Assembly: GCF_029215995.1 (NCBI RefSeq)
Contig: NZ_JAEMVB010000009.1
Location: 1-63,980 of the forward strand
Length of the DNA: 63,980 bases
Reading direction: 5' to 3'
From: Sulfurimonas sp. SAG-AH-194-L11
GTDB taxonomy: Bacteria > Campylobacterota > Campylobacteria > Campylobacterales > Sulfurimonadaceae
The position numbers and the translations under genes are program-made. Shown piece after piece: positions 16,747 through 25,420 of this stretch; the first letter of the stretch is position 1, and the number at the start of each line of letters is the position of its first letter. The notes beneath the pieces are model-generated. The model had not been told where the DNA came from, searched no databases, and saw only the letters and a list, made by a program, of their open reading frames with translations.

Positions 16747-19026
16747 ATGTCAAAAAATAGCAGTTATGTAATAGGATTTCCAAGGATTGGAGAGCAACGT
16801 GAGCTTAAAAAAGTACTAGAGAAATTCTGGTCAAAAAAGACGGATTTTAGTGAGGTTAAAAGTGTTGCTTTGGAGTTAAAACAGAGACATTGGGCATACC
16901 AAAGAGATGCGGGAGTGGACTTTATAAGTACAAACGATTTCTCTTTGTATGACAATATGCTCGATATGGCCATAACATTAAATGCAGTCCCTTCAAGATT
17001 TAAAGAGTTAGAAAATGAAGCGTTATATTTTGCAATGGCTAGAGGAAATAACAATGCAGTAGCGATGGAGATGACAAAATGGTTTAACACAAACTACCAC
17101 TATATCGTTCCTGAACTCTCTCTTGAAGATGAGTACAGGCTCAATGCTACTAAAATTATAGAGGAATATAAAGAAGCCAAAGCATTTGGGATAAAACCAA
17201 AAATAAATATCATAGGTCCACTTACATTCCTAGGACTCTCCAAACGCAGTGATGGTGGAGATGTATATGAACTACATAGTAAAATACTTCCTATATACAA
17301 AGCCCTTTTAAGAGATATAGCAACTCTTGACACAGAAATAACACTACAGATAGATGAGCCTATACTTGTAAAAGATTTAGATATAAAAGTACTCTCTTTG
17401 CTCAAGCCAACTTACGATGCTCTGAGTCAGGTTGCTTCAAATATAAACATTGCAGTTGTTACATATTTTGAGCACTCAAATGAAGCGACAAAAATTTTAC
17501 TTAACACTCCGATTTGGGCACTTGGACTTGACTTTCTTTATGGAGAAGAAAATAGTGAGATACTTGAGTTCATTGCTTTAAGTGACAAGGTACTACTAGC
17601 AGGAGTCGTTGATGGGCGTAATATCTGGAAAAATGATTTTGAAGTGAGCTCTTCACTGGTAAAACACATTACAACTCTTCTGCCAAAAGATAGAGTTATT
17701 CTCTCTACTTCATGCTCACTTCTCCATATGCCTTTTTCACTCAAGTATGAAGAAAAAATGGATAGTAAAATAAAAGAGTGGCTCTCTTATGCAGTAGAAA
17801 AACTCTCAGAGCTTACACTACTTGCACAACTTACACTTGAAGGTGAAGCTTCTCTCTCAAAGGAGAAAAAAAGAGAACTTGAGCAGAACAAAAGAGCACA
17901 TGAGTCTAGAAAAAATTCAACACTCATTCATGACAAAAATGTTCAAAAAAGAGTAAAAGAGCTTAGTAAAACAGTTCGTGATGGAAGCTATGAAGAGCGT
18001 ATTAAAATTCAAAAGAGCCAACTAGGCTATGCAGACTTAGCAACTACAACTATAGGCTCATTTCCTCAGACTCCAGAGGTGAGACAGGCTAGAAAAGATT
18101 TGAAAGCTGGTCTACTTAGTACAGAAGCTTACACAAGAAAGATGCAAGAGTATATTGATGAGTGTGTAGCTTTTCAAGAGGAGTGTGGACTTGAAGTGCT
18201 TGTGCATGGAGAGCCGGAACGCAACGATATGGTAGAGTATTTTGGAGAACAACTTAAAGGGTATGGCTTTAGTCAAAATGGATGGGTACAGAGTTACGGT
18301 AGTCGCTGTGTAAAACCACCTTTTATCTATGGTGATATTTCTCGTCCAAAGCCTATGACTGTTGCTTGGAGTTCTTATGCACAAAGCAAAACAGACAAAA
18401 TCATGAAAGGGATGCTTACAGGCCCTGTAACTATACTCAATTGGTCTTTTGTACGTGATGATATGCCTCGTGGTGATGTATCAAAACAGATTGCACTTGC
18501 TATAAGAGATGAAGTTGATGACCTACAAAATGCAGGTATTAAGATGATACAAGTTGATGAAGCTGCGTTTAAAGAGGGGTATCCACTCAGAAGTTCTAAG
18601 ATACCAGCTTATGAAGAGTGGGCAGTTCGCGACTTTAAAATAGCTGTAAGTGCAGCAAAAATAGAGACACAAATCCATACACACATGTGTTACAGTGAGT
18701 TTAATGACATTATACGAACCATTGAAGCTATGGATGCAGATGTAATAAGCATAGAGACTGCAAGAAGCGGTAATGAACTCCTTAAAATATTTGCAGAAGT
18801 TGGCTATAAACAAGAGGTAGGTCCTGGTGTTTATGATATTCACTCTCCACGAATTCCTTCTGTAGAGGAGATGGTACAACAGATAGAAGCACTTCTTGAG
18901 GTACTTCCAAAAGAGCAACTCTGGATAAACCCCGATTGTGGACTAAAAACTCGTAAGTGGGAAGAGGTAAAACCAAGTCTTATCAATATGGTCACAGCTG
19001 TACAAACTGTACGAAATAAAATATAG
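16747..19026 (+). CDS. metE: Cobalamin-independent methionine synthase
   Basis: A 759-residue cytosolic enzyme transferring a methyl group from 5-methyltetrahydropteroyl-triglutamate to homocysteine. It has the two TIM-barrel halves. The zinc ligands of the C-terminal barrel are visible as His646 and Cys648 (HMCYSEF), Glu670 (IETARSGNE) and Cys731 (NPDCGLKTR). The N-terminal half begins GFPRIGEQRELKK. An AAAGGA site precedes the ATG. It is followed by a hairpin terminator, so it is transcribed alone or with the leader ORF. Confidence 0.97.
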   Translation: MSKNSSYVIGFPRIGEQRELKKVLEKFWSKKTDFSEVKSVALELKQRHWAYQRDAGVDFISTNDFSLYDNMLDMAITLNAVPSRFKELENEALYFAMARGNNNAVAMEMTKWFNTNYHYIVPELSLEDEYRLNATKIIEEYKEAKAFGIKPKINIIGPLTFLGLSKRSDGGDVYELHSKILPIYKALLRDIATLDTEITLQIDEPILVKDLDIKVLSLLKPTYDALSQVASNINIAVVTYFEHSNEATKILLNTPIWALGLDFLYGEENSEILEFIALSDKVLLAGVVDGRNIWKNDFEVSSSLVKHITTLLPKDRVILSTSCSLLHMPFSLKYEEKMDSKIKEWLSYAVEKLSELTLLAQLTLEGEASLSKEKKRELEQNKRAHESRKNSTLIHDKNVQKRVKELSKTVRDGSYEERIKIQKSQLGYADLATTTIGSFPQTPEVRQARKDLKAGLLSTEAYTRKMQEYIDECVAFQEECGLEVLVHGEPERNDMVEYFGEQLKGYGFSQNGWVQSYGSRCVKPPFIYGDISRPKPMTVAWSSYAQSKTDKIMKGMLTGPVTILNWSFVRDDMPRGDVSKQIALAIRDEVDDLQNAGIKMIQVDEAAFKEGYPLRSSKIPAYEEWAVRDFKIAVSAAKIETQIHTHMCYSEFNDIIRTIEAMDADVISIETARSGNELLKIFAEVGYKQEVGPGVYDIHSPRIPSVEEMVQQIEALLEVLPKEQLWINPDCGLKTRKWEEVKPSLINMVTAVQTVRNKI

Positions 19027-19040
19027 AAATATGAACTACT

Positions 19041-19077
19041 GGTGCTTCAGTTAGATTTTTATCACAAACTGAGCACC
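19041..19077 (+). terminator. Hairpin terminator after metE
   Basis: GGTGCTTCAGTT at 19041-19052 pairs with AACTGAGCACC at 19067-19077 (11 pairs with a single bulged T), followed by a T-rich ACTTCTTTACT. It lies 15 bases after the metE stop and probably ends that transcript. Confidence 0.5.
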
Positions 19078-19154
19078 ACTTCTTTACTATAGACACAAAC
19101 TCCTCACAAACTTTTATTATAATTTTATCAAACAAGAACAAGACAGGATACATT

Positions 19155-19535
19155 ATGATTTACAAAACACAGACACACTACCCTATAGATACAGTCAAAT
19201 CGCAACTAAAAGAGAAGGCTAAAAGTGTAGGTTTTGGTATTTTGGGGAGTTACGAGTTTAAAAAGATTTTAAAAAACAAGGGCTTTGAAATAGAAAAAGA
19301 TATCACAGTATATGAGCTTTGTAACCCTTCGGCAGCAGCTTCGGCTTTAAATACCTTAGCGGAGATATCAGTTTATCTTCCTTGCAGACTTTCAATATAT
19401 GATGAGAATGGAGTTACTATACTTAGTACCATAGGCATTGAAGATATTTTGTCATCTACTGGAATTGAAGGTGAACTTAAACAACACATGCAAGAAATTT
19501 TTGAAAAAATTCGTGCTCTTATGAACTCTTGGTAA
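19155..19535 (+). CDS. DUF302 family protein
   Basis: A 126-residue cytosolic protein with the DUF302 pattern: an initial strand, SVGFGILGSYEFKKILKNKG, then VYELCNPSAAASAL and YLPCRLSIYDENGVTILSTIG. The fold is a small alpha/beta dimer of unknown function. Such genes often lie near sulfur or metal genes. It has no signal peptide, unlike some DUF302 proteins. It is followed closely by the SHOCT-domain gene and converges on the metal efflux operon. Confidence 0.85.
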   Translation: MIYKTQTHYPIDTVKSQLKEKAKSVGFGILGSYEFKKILKNKGFEIEKDITVYELCNPSAAASALNTLAEISVYLPCRLSIYDENGVTILSTIGIEDILSSTGIEGELKQHMQEIFEKIRALMNSW

Positions 19536-19546
19536 AAGGAAAAATT

Positions 19547-19735
19547 ATGCAAAATTGGGGATTTGGAATGGGACTTGGATGGATAATACCACTACTTTTT
19601 ATATTTGCTTTGTTTTATTTTTTTAATAACACAAATAATAGTAAGGACTCAGCAAGAGATATCCTTGACAAGCGTTTTGCCAATGGCGAGATTGATGAAG
19701 AGGAGTATGAGAGAAGGAAAGAGAGACTCTCTTAG
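19547..19735 (+). CDS. Small membrane protein with SHOCT domain
   Basis: A 62-residue protein with one membrane helix (about 8-26, GLGWIIPLLFIFALFYFF) and a C-terminal SHOCT (short C-terminal) domain, DILDKRFANGEIDEEEYERRKERL. SHOCT modules are thought to mediate oligomerisation. I place the start at 19547 after AAAGGAAAAATT, rather than at 19529, which lies within the upstream gene with no good site. The stop overlaps the end of the convergent metal pump gene by 4 bases. Confidence 0.8.
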   Translation: MQNWGFGMGLGWIIPLLFIFALFYFFNNTNNSKDSARDILDKRFANGEIDEEEYERRKERLS

Positions 19736-22700
19736 TCTCTCTCCTTAACAAATCTTTTATATAACATTGGTAATAGTACCAGTGTCAATGCAGTTGAACT
19801 TATAAGTCCAAATATAACTACAATAGCTAAAGGCTTTTGTATCTCTGAACCAGCTCCTGTTGCATAGAGCATAGGAACTAAAGAAAAAGCGGCAATAGTC
19901 GCTGTCATTAAAACAGGACGGAGTCTTCTTTTAGCACCCTCTATAACTACCTCTACCACACTCATAGTTCGTGCTAACTCATTAAAGTAGCTAATCATTA
20001 CAACACCATTTAACACGGCTATACCAAGCAGGGCTATAAACCCAACAGAGGCCGGAACGGAAAGATAACTATCTGTGATGTAGAGACCAAAGATACCACC
20101 CATCATAGCAAGAGGAATCGTAGTAAATATGATGATACTTTGAATGATAGACTTAAAAGTCATGTATAAAATCATAAATATCAGCACTAAAGCGATAGGT
20201 ACAACTAAACTCAAACGTTTCATAGTCGCTTGTTGATTTTTAAACTCTCCACCATATGTGATGTCATAGCCAGTAGGAAGAGCCACTTCTGATGAAATCT
20301 TCTGTTTTAAATTACTCACAAAAGTAACTAAATCTATACCAGATACATTTGTAGCGATGGAGACAAAACGTCTCGCTTTTTCGTGTTTAATCTCAACAGG
20401 TCCACTACTACTTACAATCTCAACAAGTTCTAAAAGTGCTACGGCTTCACCATTTGAGCCAACCAAGTACAGCTCATCAAGATTTTTTCTTAAATAATCT
20501 CCTCGAATAACAATAGGAAACTGCTTCATACCCTTGTATATAGTTCCAACTTCAACACCACTTATAGAGGCTTGTAAAAGGTGTGCTACATCCTCTTTAT
20601 CTAAACCATAGTTTCCAAGTTTTTCTTCATTAAATCGTAACTCTTGATAGGCTACACCCTCATTTTGACGCATATAAACATCTTCTGAGCCCTCTATCTT
20701 TTGTGTTATCTCTTTAATCTGTACACCTAAAGTGTTAAGCGCTTCTATCTCTTCACCAAAGATTTTTATAACTACATCTCCACGAGCACCTGTGAGCATC
20801 TCTGAAGTTCTCATCTCTATAGGTTGAGTAAAACTATACTCCACACCTTGTATATCCTCTAAAACTAAACGCATCTGCTCTTTTAACCACTCTGTATCTT
20901 GTTTTCTCCAAGTAGATTTTTCTTTAAAGACTAAAAAAGTATCACTATCATTGAGTCCCATAGGGTCTAAACCTATCTCATCAGACCCAGTTCTAGCTAT
21001 GATAGACTTTATCTCAGGAACCTCTTGCATAAGTCGTTTTTGTATCTCTGTGTTTAAGGCTACGCCTGCTGGAATGTTGATGGATGGTGGTGTTTCTATA
21101 CCGATGACGATATTTCCCTCATCCATAGTAGGCATAAAAGTTTTTCCTATGTTTCCAAACGCATAAAAAGTACCCACTAATAAAAAGAGTAAAATAGTGT
21201 AAATCACTAACTCCATCTTAAAAGCACCCTTGAGTAGTGGTTCATAAACTTTTAAAAGATACTTCATTAAAAAAGTATCCTCATGACGAGGTTTTTTAAT
21301 AAGATATGATGCGATAGTCGGTATAACAAATAGTGCAAGTAAAATACTCGCAGCTAAAGTAAACACTATACTTAAAGCAACTGGGGCAAAGAGTTTTCCA
21401 CCTAAGCCCTCAAGCATTAAAAGTGGTGTAAATACTATGATGATGATAAATACACCCGATATTACCGGAGTACTCACCTCTTTAGCGGCATCATAAATGA
21501 CCTCTAATTGTGGTCTGTTTTTATGCTCTGGGTGAGAGAGTCTCGCTATGATATTCTCAACCATAACAACCCCCGAGTCAATAATCATACCAATGGCAAT
21601 GGCTATCCCCCCAAGACTCATAAGGTTTACACTTAAACCAAAATAGTACATCATAATAAATGCACTTAAAATAGCTAAAGGTAAAATGAGTGCAACCGTA
21701 ATGGCTGAGACAAAACTCCCTAAGAAAAGCAGCAAAACAATAAGCACAAGTATAAGGGCCTCAAAAAGAGCCTTTTGAACCATGTTTACAGCTTTTGTGA
21801 TTAAATCACTTCTATCATAAAAGATGTTAAGTTTTGTCCCTTGTGGTAAACTCTTTTGTAGTTCATTTAGACGGCTTTTAACCTCTCGTGTAACAGTTGA
21901 AGCATCTGCACCTTTGAGACCTAAAACTAAACCCTCAACGGCTTCACCCTGTGCATCTTTAGTAACATATCCATAACGAGTTAAAGCGGCAGTCTGCACA
22001 TTTGCGATGTCACCGAGTCGTATAATGGCACCATTTGTGTCAACTTTTATGACTAAGTTTGCTATGTCGTGAGTGTTTTTCATTCTTCCTGGAAGACGGA
22101 TCAAGAGGGCTTCATCGCCTCTCTCTATACGACCTGCTCCAAAGTTTGCATTGTTTTTTTCAAGTTTACTCTCTATGGTGTTTAATGTAATTCCTAGTGA
22201 TGCCATAGTCGCAAAATCGAGTTTAATACTAAAGGTCTGAACCTCTCCACCTAAGGCATTTACATCTGCAACACCTGTGATGTTTCTTAAAGCAGGACGA
22301 ATAACCCAGTCAAGTAGGGTACGCTTTTCCATTAAAGAGAGTCTCTCTGAGTCGATAGTGAACATCAGTATCTCACCTAAAGGTGTTGTAACAGGTGCTA
22401 TACCACCCTTGACAGAAGGAGGAAGTGAGTTTTTAATATTGTTAAAACGTTGATAAACTCTATCTCTAGCCCAGTAAAGGTCAGTTCCCTCTTCAAAATC
22501 AATGGTAATATCAGCTAAAGCATACTTAGAGATAGAACGCACAATCTTTTGATGTGGTATACCTTGCATCTCTAACTCTATAGGAATAGTTATCTGTTGC
22601 TCTATCTCTTTAGGTGTCATGCCGGGGGATTTAATGATGATTTTAACCTGTGTTGTTGAAACATCAGGAAAGGCGTCAATGGTAAGTTTTGAGTATGAAA

Positions 22701-22788
22701 CTATACCCCCTACCAAAAGTGCAAGTGCTACAACAAGTGCTAAAGCTCTTTGTGAAAGTGCAAGGAGAATGAGTTTATCAATCATCAC
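19732..22788 (-). CDS. CusA/CzcA-type heavy-metal efflux RND permease
   Basis: A 1018-residue proton-driven RND pump of the HME subfamily that exports metal ions across both membranes with the adaptor and channel encoded upstream. TM4 reads MSLGGIAIAIGMIIDSGVVMVENI (shown in parts: the Asp and the MVEN end), closer to the CusA (Cu+/Ag+) than the CzcA pattern; ARGDVVIKIFG is typical of HMEs. The metal cannot be fixed by eye. The start overlaps the adaptor gene by 11 bases. Third gene of a four-gene minus-strand group. Confidence 0.92.
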   Translation of the reverse strand: MMIDKLILLALSQRALALVVALALLVGGIVSYSKLTIDAFPDVSTTQVKIIIKSPGMTPKEIEQQITIPIELEMQGIPHQKIVRSISKYALADITIDFEEGTDLYWARDRVYQRFNNIKNSLPPSVKGGIAPVTTPLGEILMFTIDSERLSLMEKRTLLDWVIRPALRNITGVADVNALGGEVQTFSIKLDFATMASLGITLNTIESKLEKNNANFGAGRIERGDEALLIRLPGRMKNTHDIANLVIKVDTNGAIIRLGDIANVQTAALTRYGYVTKDAQGEAVEGLVLGLKGADASTVTREVKSRLNELQKSLPQGTKLNIFYDRSDLITKAVNMVQKALFEALILVLIVLLLFLGSFVSAITVALILPLAILSAFIMMYYFGLSVNLMSLGGIAIAIGMIIDSGVVMVENIIARLSHPEHKNRPQLEVIYDAAKEVSTPVISGVFIIIIVFTPLLMLEGLGGKLFAPVALSIVFTLAASILLALFVIPTIASYLIKKPRHEDTFLMKYLLKVYEPLLKGAFKMELVIYTILLFLLVGTFYAFGNIGKTFMPTMDEGNIVIGIETPPSINIPAGVALNTEIQKRLMQEVPEIKSIIARTGSDEIGLDPMGLNDSDTFLVFKEKSTWRKQDTEWLKEQMRLVLEDIQGVEYSFTQPIEMRTSEMLTGARGDVVIKIFGEEIEALNTLGVQIKEITQKIEGSEDVYMRQNEGVAYQELRFNEEKLGNYGLDKEDVAHLLQASISGVEVGTIYKGMKQFPIVIRGDYLRKNLDELYLVGSNGEAVALLELVEIVSSSGPVEIKHEKARRFVSIATNVSGIDLVTFVSNLKQKISSEVALPTGYDITYGGEFKNQQATMKRLSLVVPIALVLIFMILYMTFKSIIQSIIIFTTIPLAMMGGIFGLYITDSYLSVPASVGFIALLGIAVLNGVVMISYFNELARTMSVVEVVIEGAKRRLRPVLMTATIAAFSLVPMLYATGAGSEIQKPLAIVVIFGLISSTALTLVLLPMLYKRFVKERD

Positions 22789-23839
22789 TCTGCCCTTCTA
22801 ATGCTCCTTTTAAAGAAATTGCACCACTTATAACTATCTTACTTGAAGCAGTTATTTCAGGTGAGTCTACATAAACCTTACTACTACTTCGCCCTAAAAT
22901 ATCAATATATATAAGTGCATAACCACCCTCTTTTTCTACAAAAACTGTTGGTTTATTATTATATTTTATAACACTTGAAACGGAGATTTCAAAAGCGTTC
23001 TTTGGCCAAAAAAGTTTTATATTTTTTTTCTCATTTGGCATGATAAAAAACTCATCTTTAGGAAGTAGATGCACCGCTACTGTCTGTGTTCTTACATCTA
23101 CCTCCGCAGCTATAGACTCTACCTCAACTGGCTTATCATCTATGTACAGAGTAAATCCTGGTTCTAATTTTTTCGCTATATCTAGGGGAAGTGCAACTTC
23201 TAAGTGGGCACTCTGCTCATTTATGAGTGTCATCATATGCTCCCCTCTTTGTAAGTACATCTTAGGAAAAATATTCAGGTCTGTAATCTTCCCTGAAATA
23301 GGAGCATAGATTTTAATATTTGGCACTGGTTTTTTCGTTTTTGTAATGCTTTTAACCTGAATTTTACTCAGACCCCACTCCTGTAGCAAGTGGTAGTAAA
23401 ATTCAGTTTGTGTGGCATACTTTGCAAGTGTATTTTGTGCTTTGAGATACTGCTTTTTTGCAACAACGGAAGCTTCATATAAGGGCTTTAGACGTGCCAC
23501 TTCATTTGCATTGTACTCCTTTTCTATCAGCAGGTTAATATATGTCGCTTCAAGTTCAAGTATCTTAGGACTTTTTATAACAAGTAAAAGTTTTCCTTTA
23601 GAAATAGTCTCATAAATCCCAACATCTAACTTCTCAACAACACCCTCAAGTGGAGCATCTATTCTAAAAGTTTGACCCGCAGGAAGATGTCCCTGTGCTA
23701 AAAAGCTTCCAAGGTAGACACTTTTAGTAGACTTTGGCTTAGAAGTTTGTACCATTTTGTTCTTTCCCTCCACAAACAGGGGTTTTGCCATAAGAGTATG
23801 TACACTTATTAGTGCTATTAAAGTTAATTTTTTTATCAT
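22778..23839 (-). CDS. Metal efflux RND periplasmic adaptor (CusB/CzcB-like)
   Basis: A 353-residue membrane-fusion protein with a signal peptide (LTLIALISVHTLMA). The barrel-sandwich/lipoyl half is seen as GQTFRIDAPLEGVVEKLDVG and KIYAPISGKITDLNI on either side of a helical hairpin of about 80 residues, followed by beta-barrel strands (VALPLDIAKKLEPG). It joins the RND pump to the TolC-like channel. It overlaps both neighbours by 4-11 bases. No extended N-terminal Met-rich metal-binding segment like that of CusB is visible. Confidence 0.88.
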   Translation of the reverse strand: MIKKLTLIALISVHTLMAKPLFVEGKNKMVQTSKPKSTKSVYLGSFLAQGHLPAGQTFRIDAPLEGVVEKLDVGIYETISKGKLLLVIKSPKILELEATYINLLIEKEYNANEVARLKPLYEASVVAKKQYLKAQNTLAKYATQTEFYYHLLQEWGLSKIQVKSITKTKKPVPNIKIYAPISGKITDLNIFPKMYLQRGEHMMTLINEQSAHLEVALPLDIAKKLEPGFTLYIDDKPVEVESIAAEVDVRTQTVAVHLLPKDEFFIMPNEKKNIKLFWPKNAFEISVSSVIKYNNKPTVFVEKEGGYALIYIDILGRSSSKVYVDSPEITASSKIVISGAISLKGALEGQSDD

Positions 23840-25005
23840 TTTATTATTTCCTTCGGATTTACTGCATAATCATTCATATATTTTGCTACTGCATTATGTC
23901 TATCTATTTTGAGTCCAAGTATAGTCTCTATCATCTGTAGTTTTGTTTGAGTTGCTTTGAGCATAGATATAAAACTCTCTTCTCCCGCACGAAATCTCAT
24001 GTTACTCTGTTCTATTAAAATATCAGCATTCTTTTTAATATACTCCTCTGAAGTGAAAAGGTATTTTTTGTATATCTCTAAACGTCTTTTAAGTGTGATT
24101 GTCTCATTTTTATAACTATTTTGAAAATATGCCATCTCATAGTTTGTAGCTTCTAACTGACTCATAGCAGCTGCACGGCGTGCTTGATTTTTCTCTCCTA
24201 TAGCTAAGGGCATAGAGATATTTAACATATATCTATCTGTATCTATCTCTCTTGTATAGAGTCCATTAAGATTAAGAGAATTAGTACTTTGCTTTGTAAT
24301 TGTACTACTAAGAGTATCTACATTTTTCTTACTTTGTAGCATAGGCAGAAGGGCTGAGTACTCAGGGTCAAACAACTTTCCTAAATCCACTTCTAAAGAT
24401 TTACACTCAAACTGACCATCAAAAGGCACTACTCTTTTAATACTGAGTTCATACTGCTGCAGTATATTTTCAAGTTTTGAAATTTGAAGGTTTACATTTT
24501 CTAAAGAGAGCTGTGCCATAATGGCCTTACCAGAGTCAAACTCCCCATACTCAACACCCTTTTGAATGTGCTTGCTTATTGCATCATAGACTGATGCTAG
24601 TTCAGCTTTAGCCTGAAGTGCATCCATCGTAATACAGTAGTTACCATACAATCGCCATAATTGTGCACTTAATCTATTTTCTAAAATCTCTGTTTGTAAA
24701 CTTGCATAATGACTATTTTGTCTAACAAAGTCATCAACACCACCACTGTTTAATGTAAAACTTTTGCCTAATGAGAGTTGGTACTCACTACCATTGTCAG
24801 AACCATCTCTAACATCAGCATAACCTAAGCCTGCACCTATCTGCCAACTATCTTTATAGAGAGATGCACTCTTGTTTTGAAATTTTGTTTTTATCGCTTC
24901 ATTTTTACTTTTATAGATATTACTTGTTTTTACTTTAGGGTAAAGTACTTCTAAGTTTTCTGCCATTAAAAGTAAAGGGAGAGCTATGAGAAAAAGATAT
25001 TTCAT
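23836..25005 (-). CDS. TolC family outer membrane channel of the metal efflux system
   Basis: A 389-residue protein with a signal peptide (YLFLIALPLLLMA) and long helical segments plus short strands typical of the CusC/CzcC branch of outer-membrane factors (GAGLGYADVRDGS near the N-terminus; RFRAGEESFISMLKATQTK near the C-terminus). It overlaps the adaptor gene by 4 bases (ATGA). Sequence is diverged from the TolC-like gene at 3466, consistent with a separate metal-specific system. Confidence 0.85.
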   Translation of the reverse strand: MKYLFLIALPLLLMAENLEVLYPKVKTSNIYKSKNEAIKTKFQNKSASLYKDSWQIGAGLGYADVRDGSDNGSEYQLSLGKSFTLNSGGVDDFVRQNSHYASLQTEILENRLSAQLWRLYGNYCITMDALQAKAELASVYDAISKHIQKGVEYGEFDSGKAIMAQLSLENVNLQISKLENILQQYELSIKRVVPFDGQFECKSLEVDLGKLFDPEYSALLPMLQSKKNVDTLSSTITKQSTNSLNLNGLYTREIDTDRYMLNISMPLAIGEKNQARRAAAMSQLEATNYEMAYFQNSYKNETITLKRRLEIYKKYLFTSEEYIKKNADILIEQSNMRFRAGEESFISMLKATQTKLQMIETILGLKIDRHNAVAKYMNDYAVNPKEIIK

Positions 25006-25051
25006 ATTTATTCCTTTAGTTTATATTAGTATATTATTTATGAGGTAGGAA

Positions 25052-25357
25052 TTATATAGTTCTAGGTGGGGTAAAAGGAGTTGTGTTTTGATGTTGGAGA
25101 ACAATAGTCTCAAAGTCATATATATCTCTTTGTACGACTAAAGGTTCTATAAAAAGTTCTGCTGTATTTAAAAGCATTGGAAGATGAAAGATAGCATGTG
25201 CAAGGACATTATGTCCACAGGGTGATGATTTTTGCGAAGTTTGTATTTTTTCATAAAGATTAAGTGTATCGGATTGTTCAACTACAAAGTCATGCAGTGT
25301 AAATGTAAACATAACAAGCAGTAGTATAGTTTTAATTCCCAAAGCCATCTTTTTCAT
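25052..25357 (-). CDS. Small exported His/Cys-containing protein, unknown
   Basis: A 101-residue protein with an N-terminal signal or membrane segment (IKTILLLVMFTFTL) and a short mature domain containing SSPCGHNVLAHAIFHLP, with one Cys and several His that could bind a metal. It lies 46 bases upstream of the metal efflux channel gene on the same strand and is probably the first gene of that operon. I do not recognise the family; a role as periplasmic metal sensor or chaperone is only a suggestion. Confidence 0.7.
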   Translation of the reverse strand: MKKMALGIKTILLLVMFTFTLHDFVVEQSDTLNLYEKIQTSQKSSPCGHNVLAHAIFHLPMLLNTAELFIEPLVVQRDIYDFETIVLQHQNTTPFTPPRTI

Positions 25358-25420
25358 AAGATGAAGTATAACCCTTTTTAATTAACAAATAAGGATTTTA
25401 TCTTCATTAAATCTTTAAAA

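Noticed and set aside
18112..18918. Minus-strand ORFs within metE
   Set aside because: Antisense shadows of metE, with odd amino-acid composition and overlapping each other.
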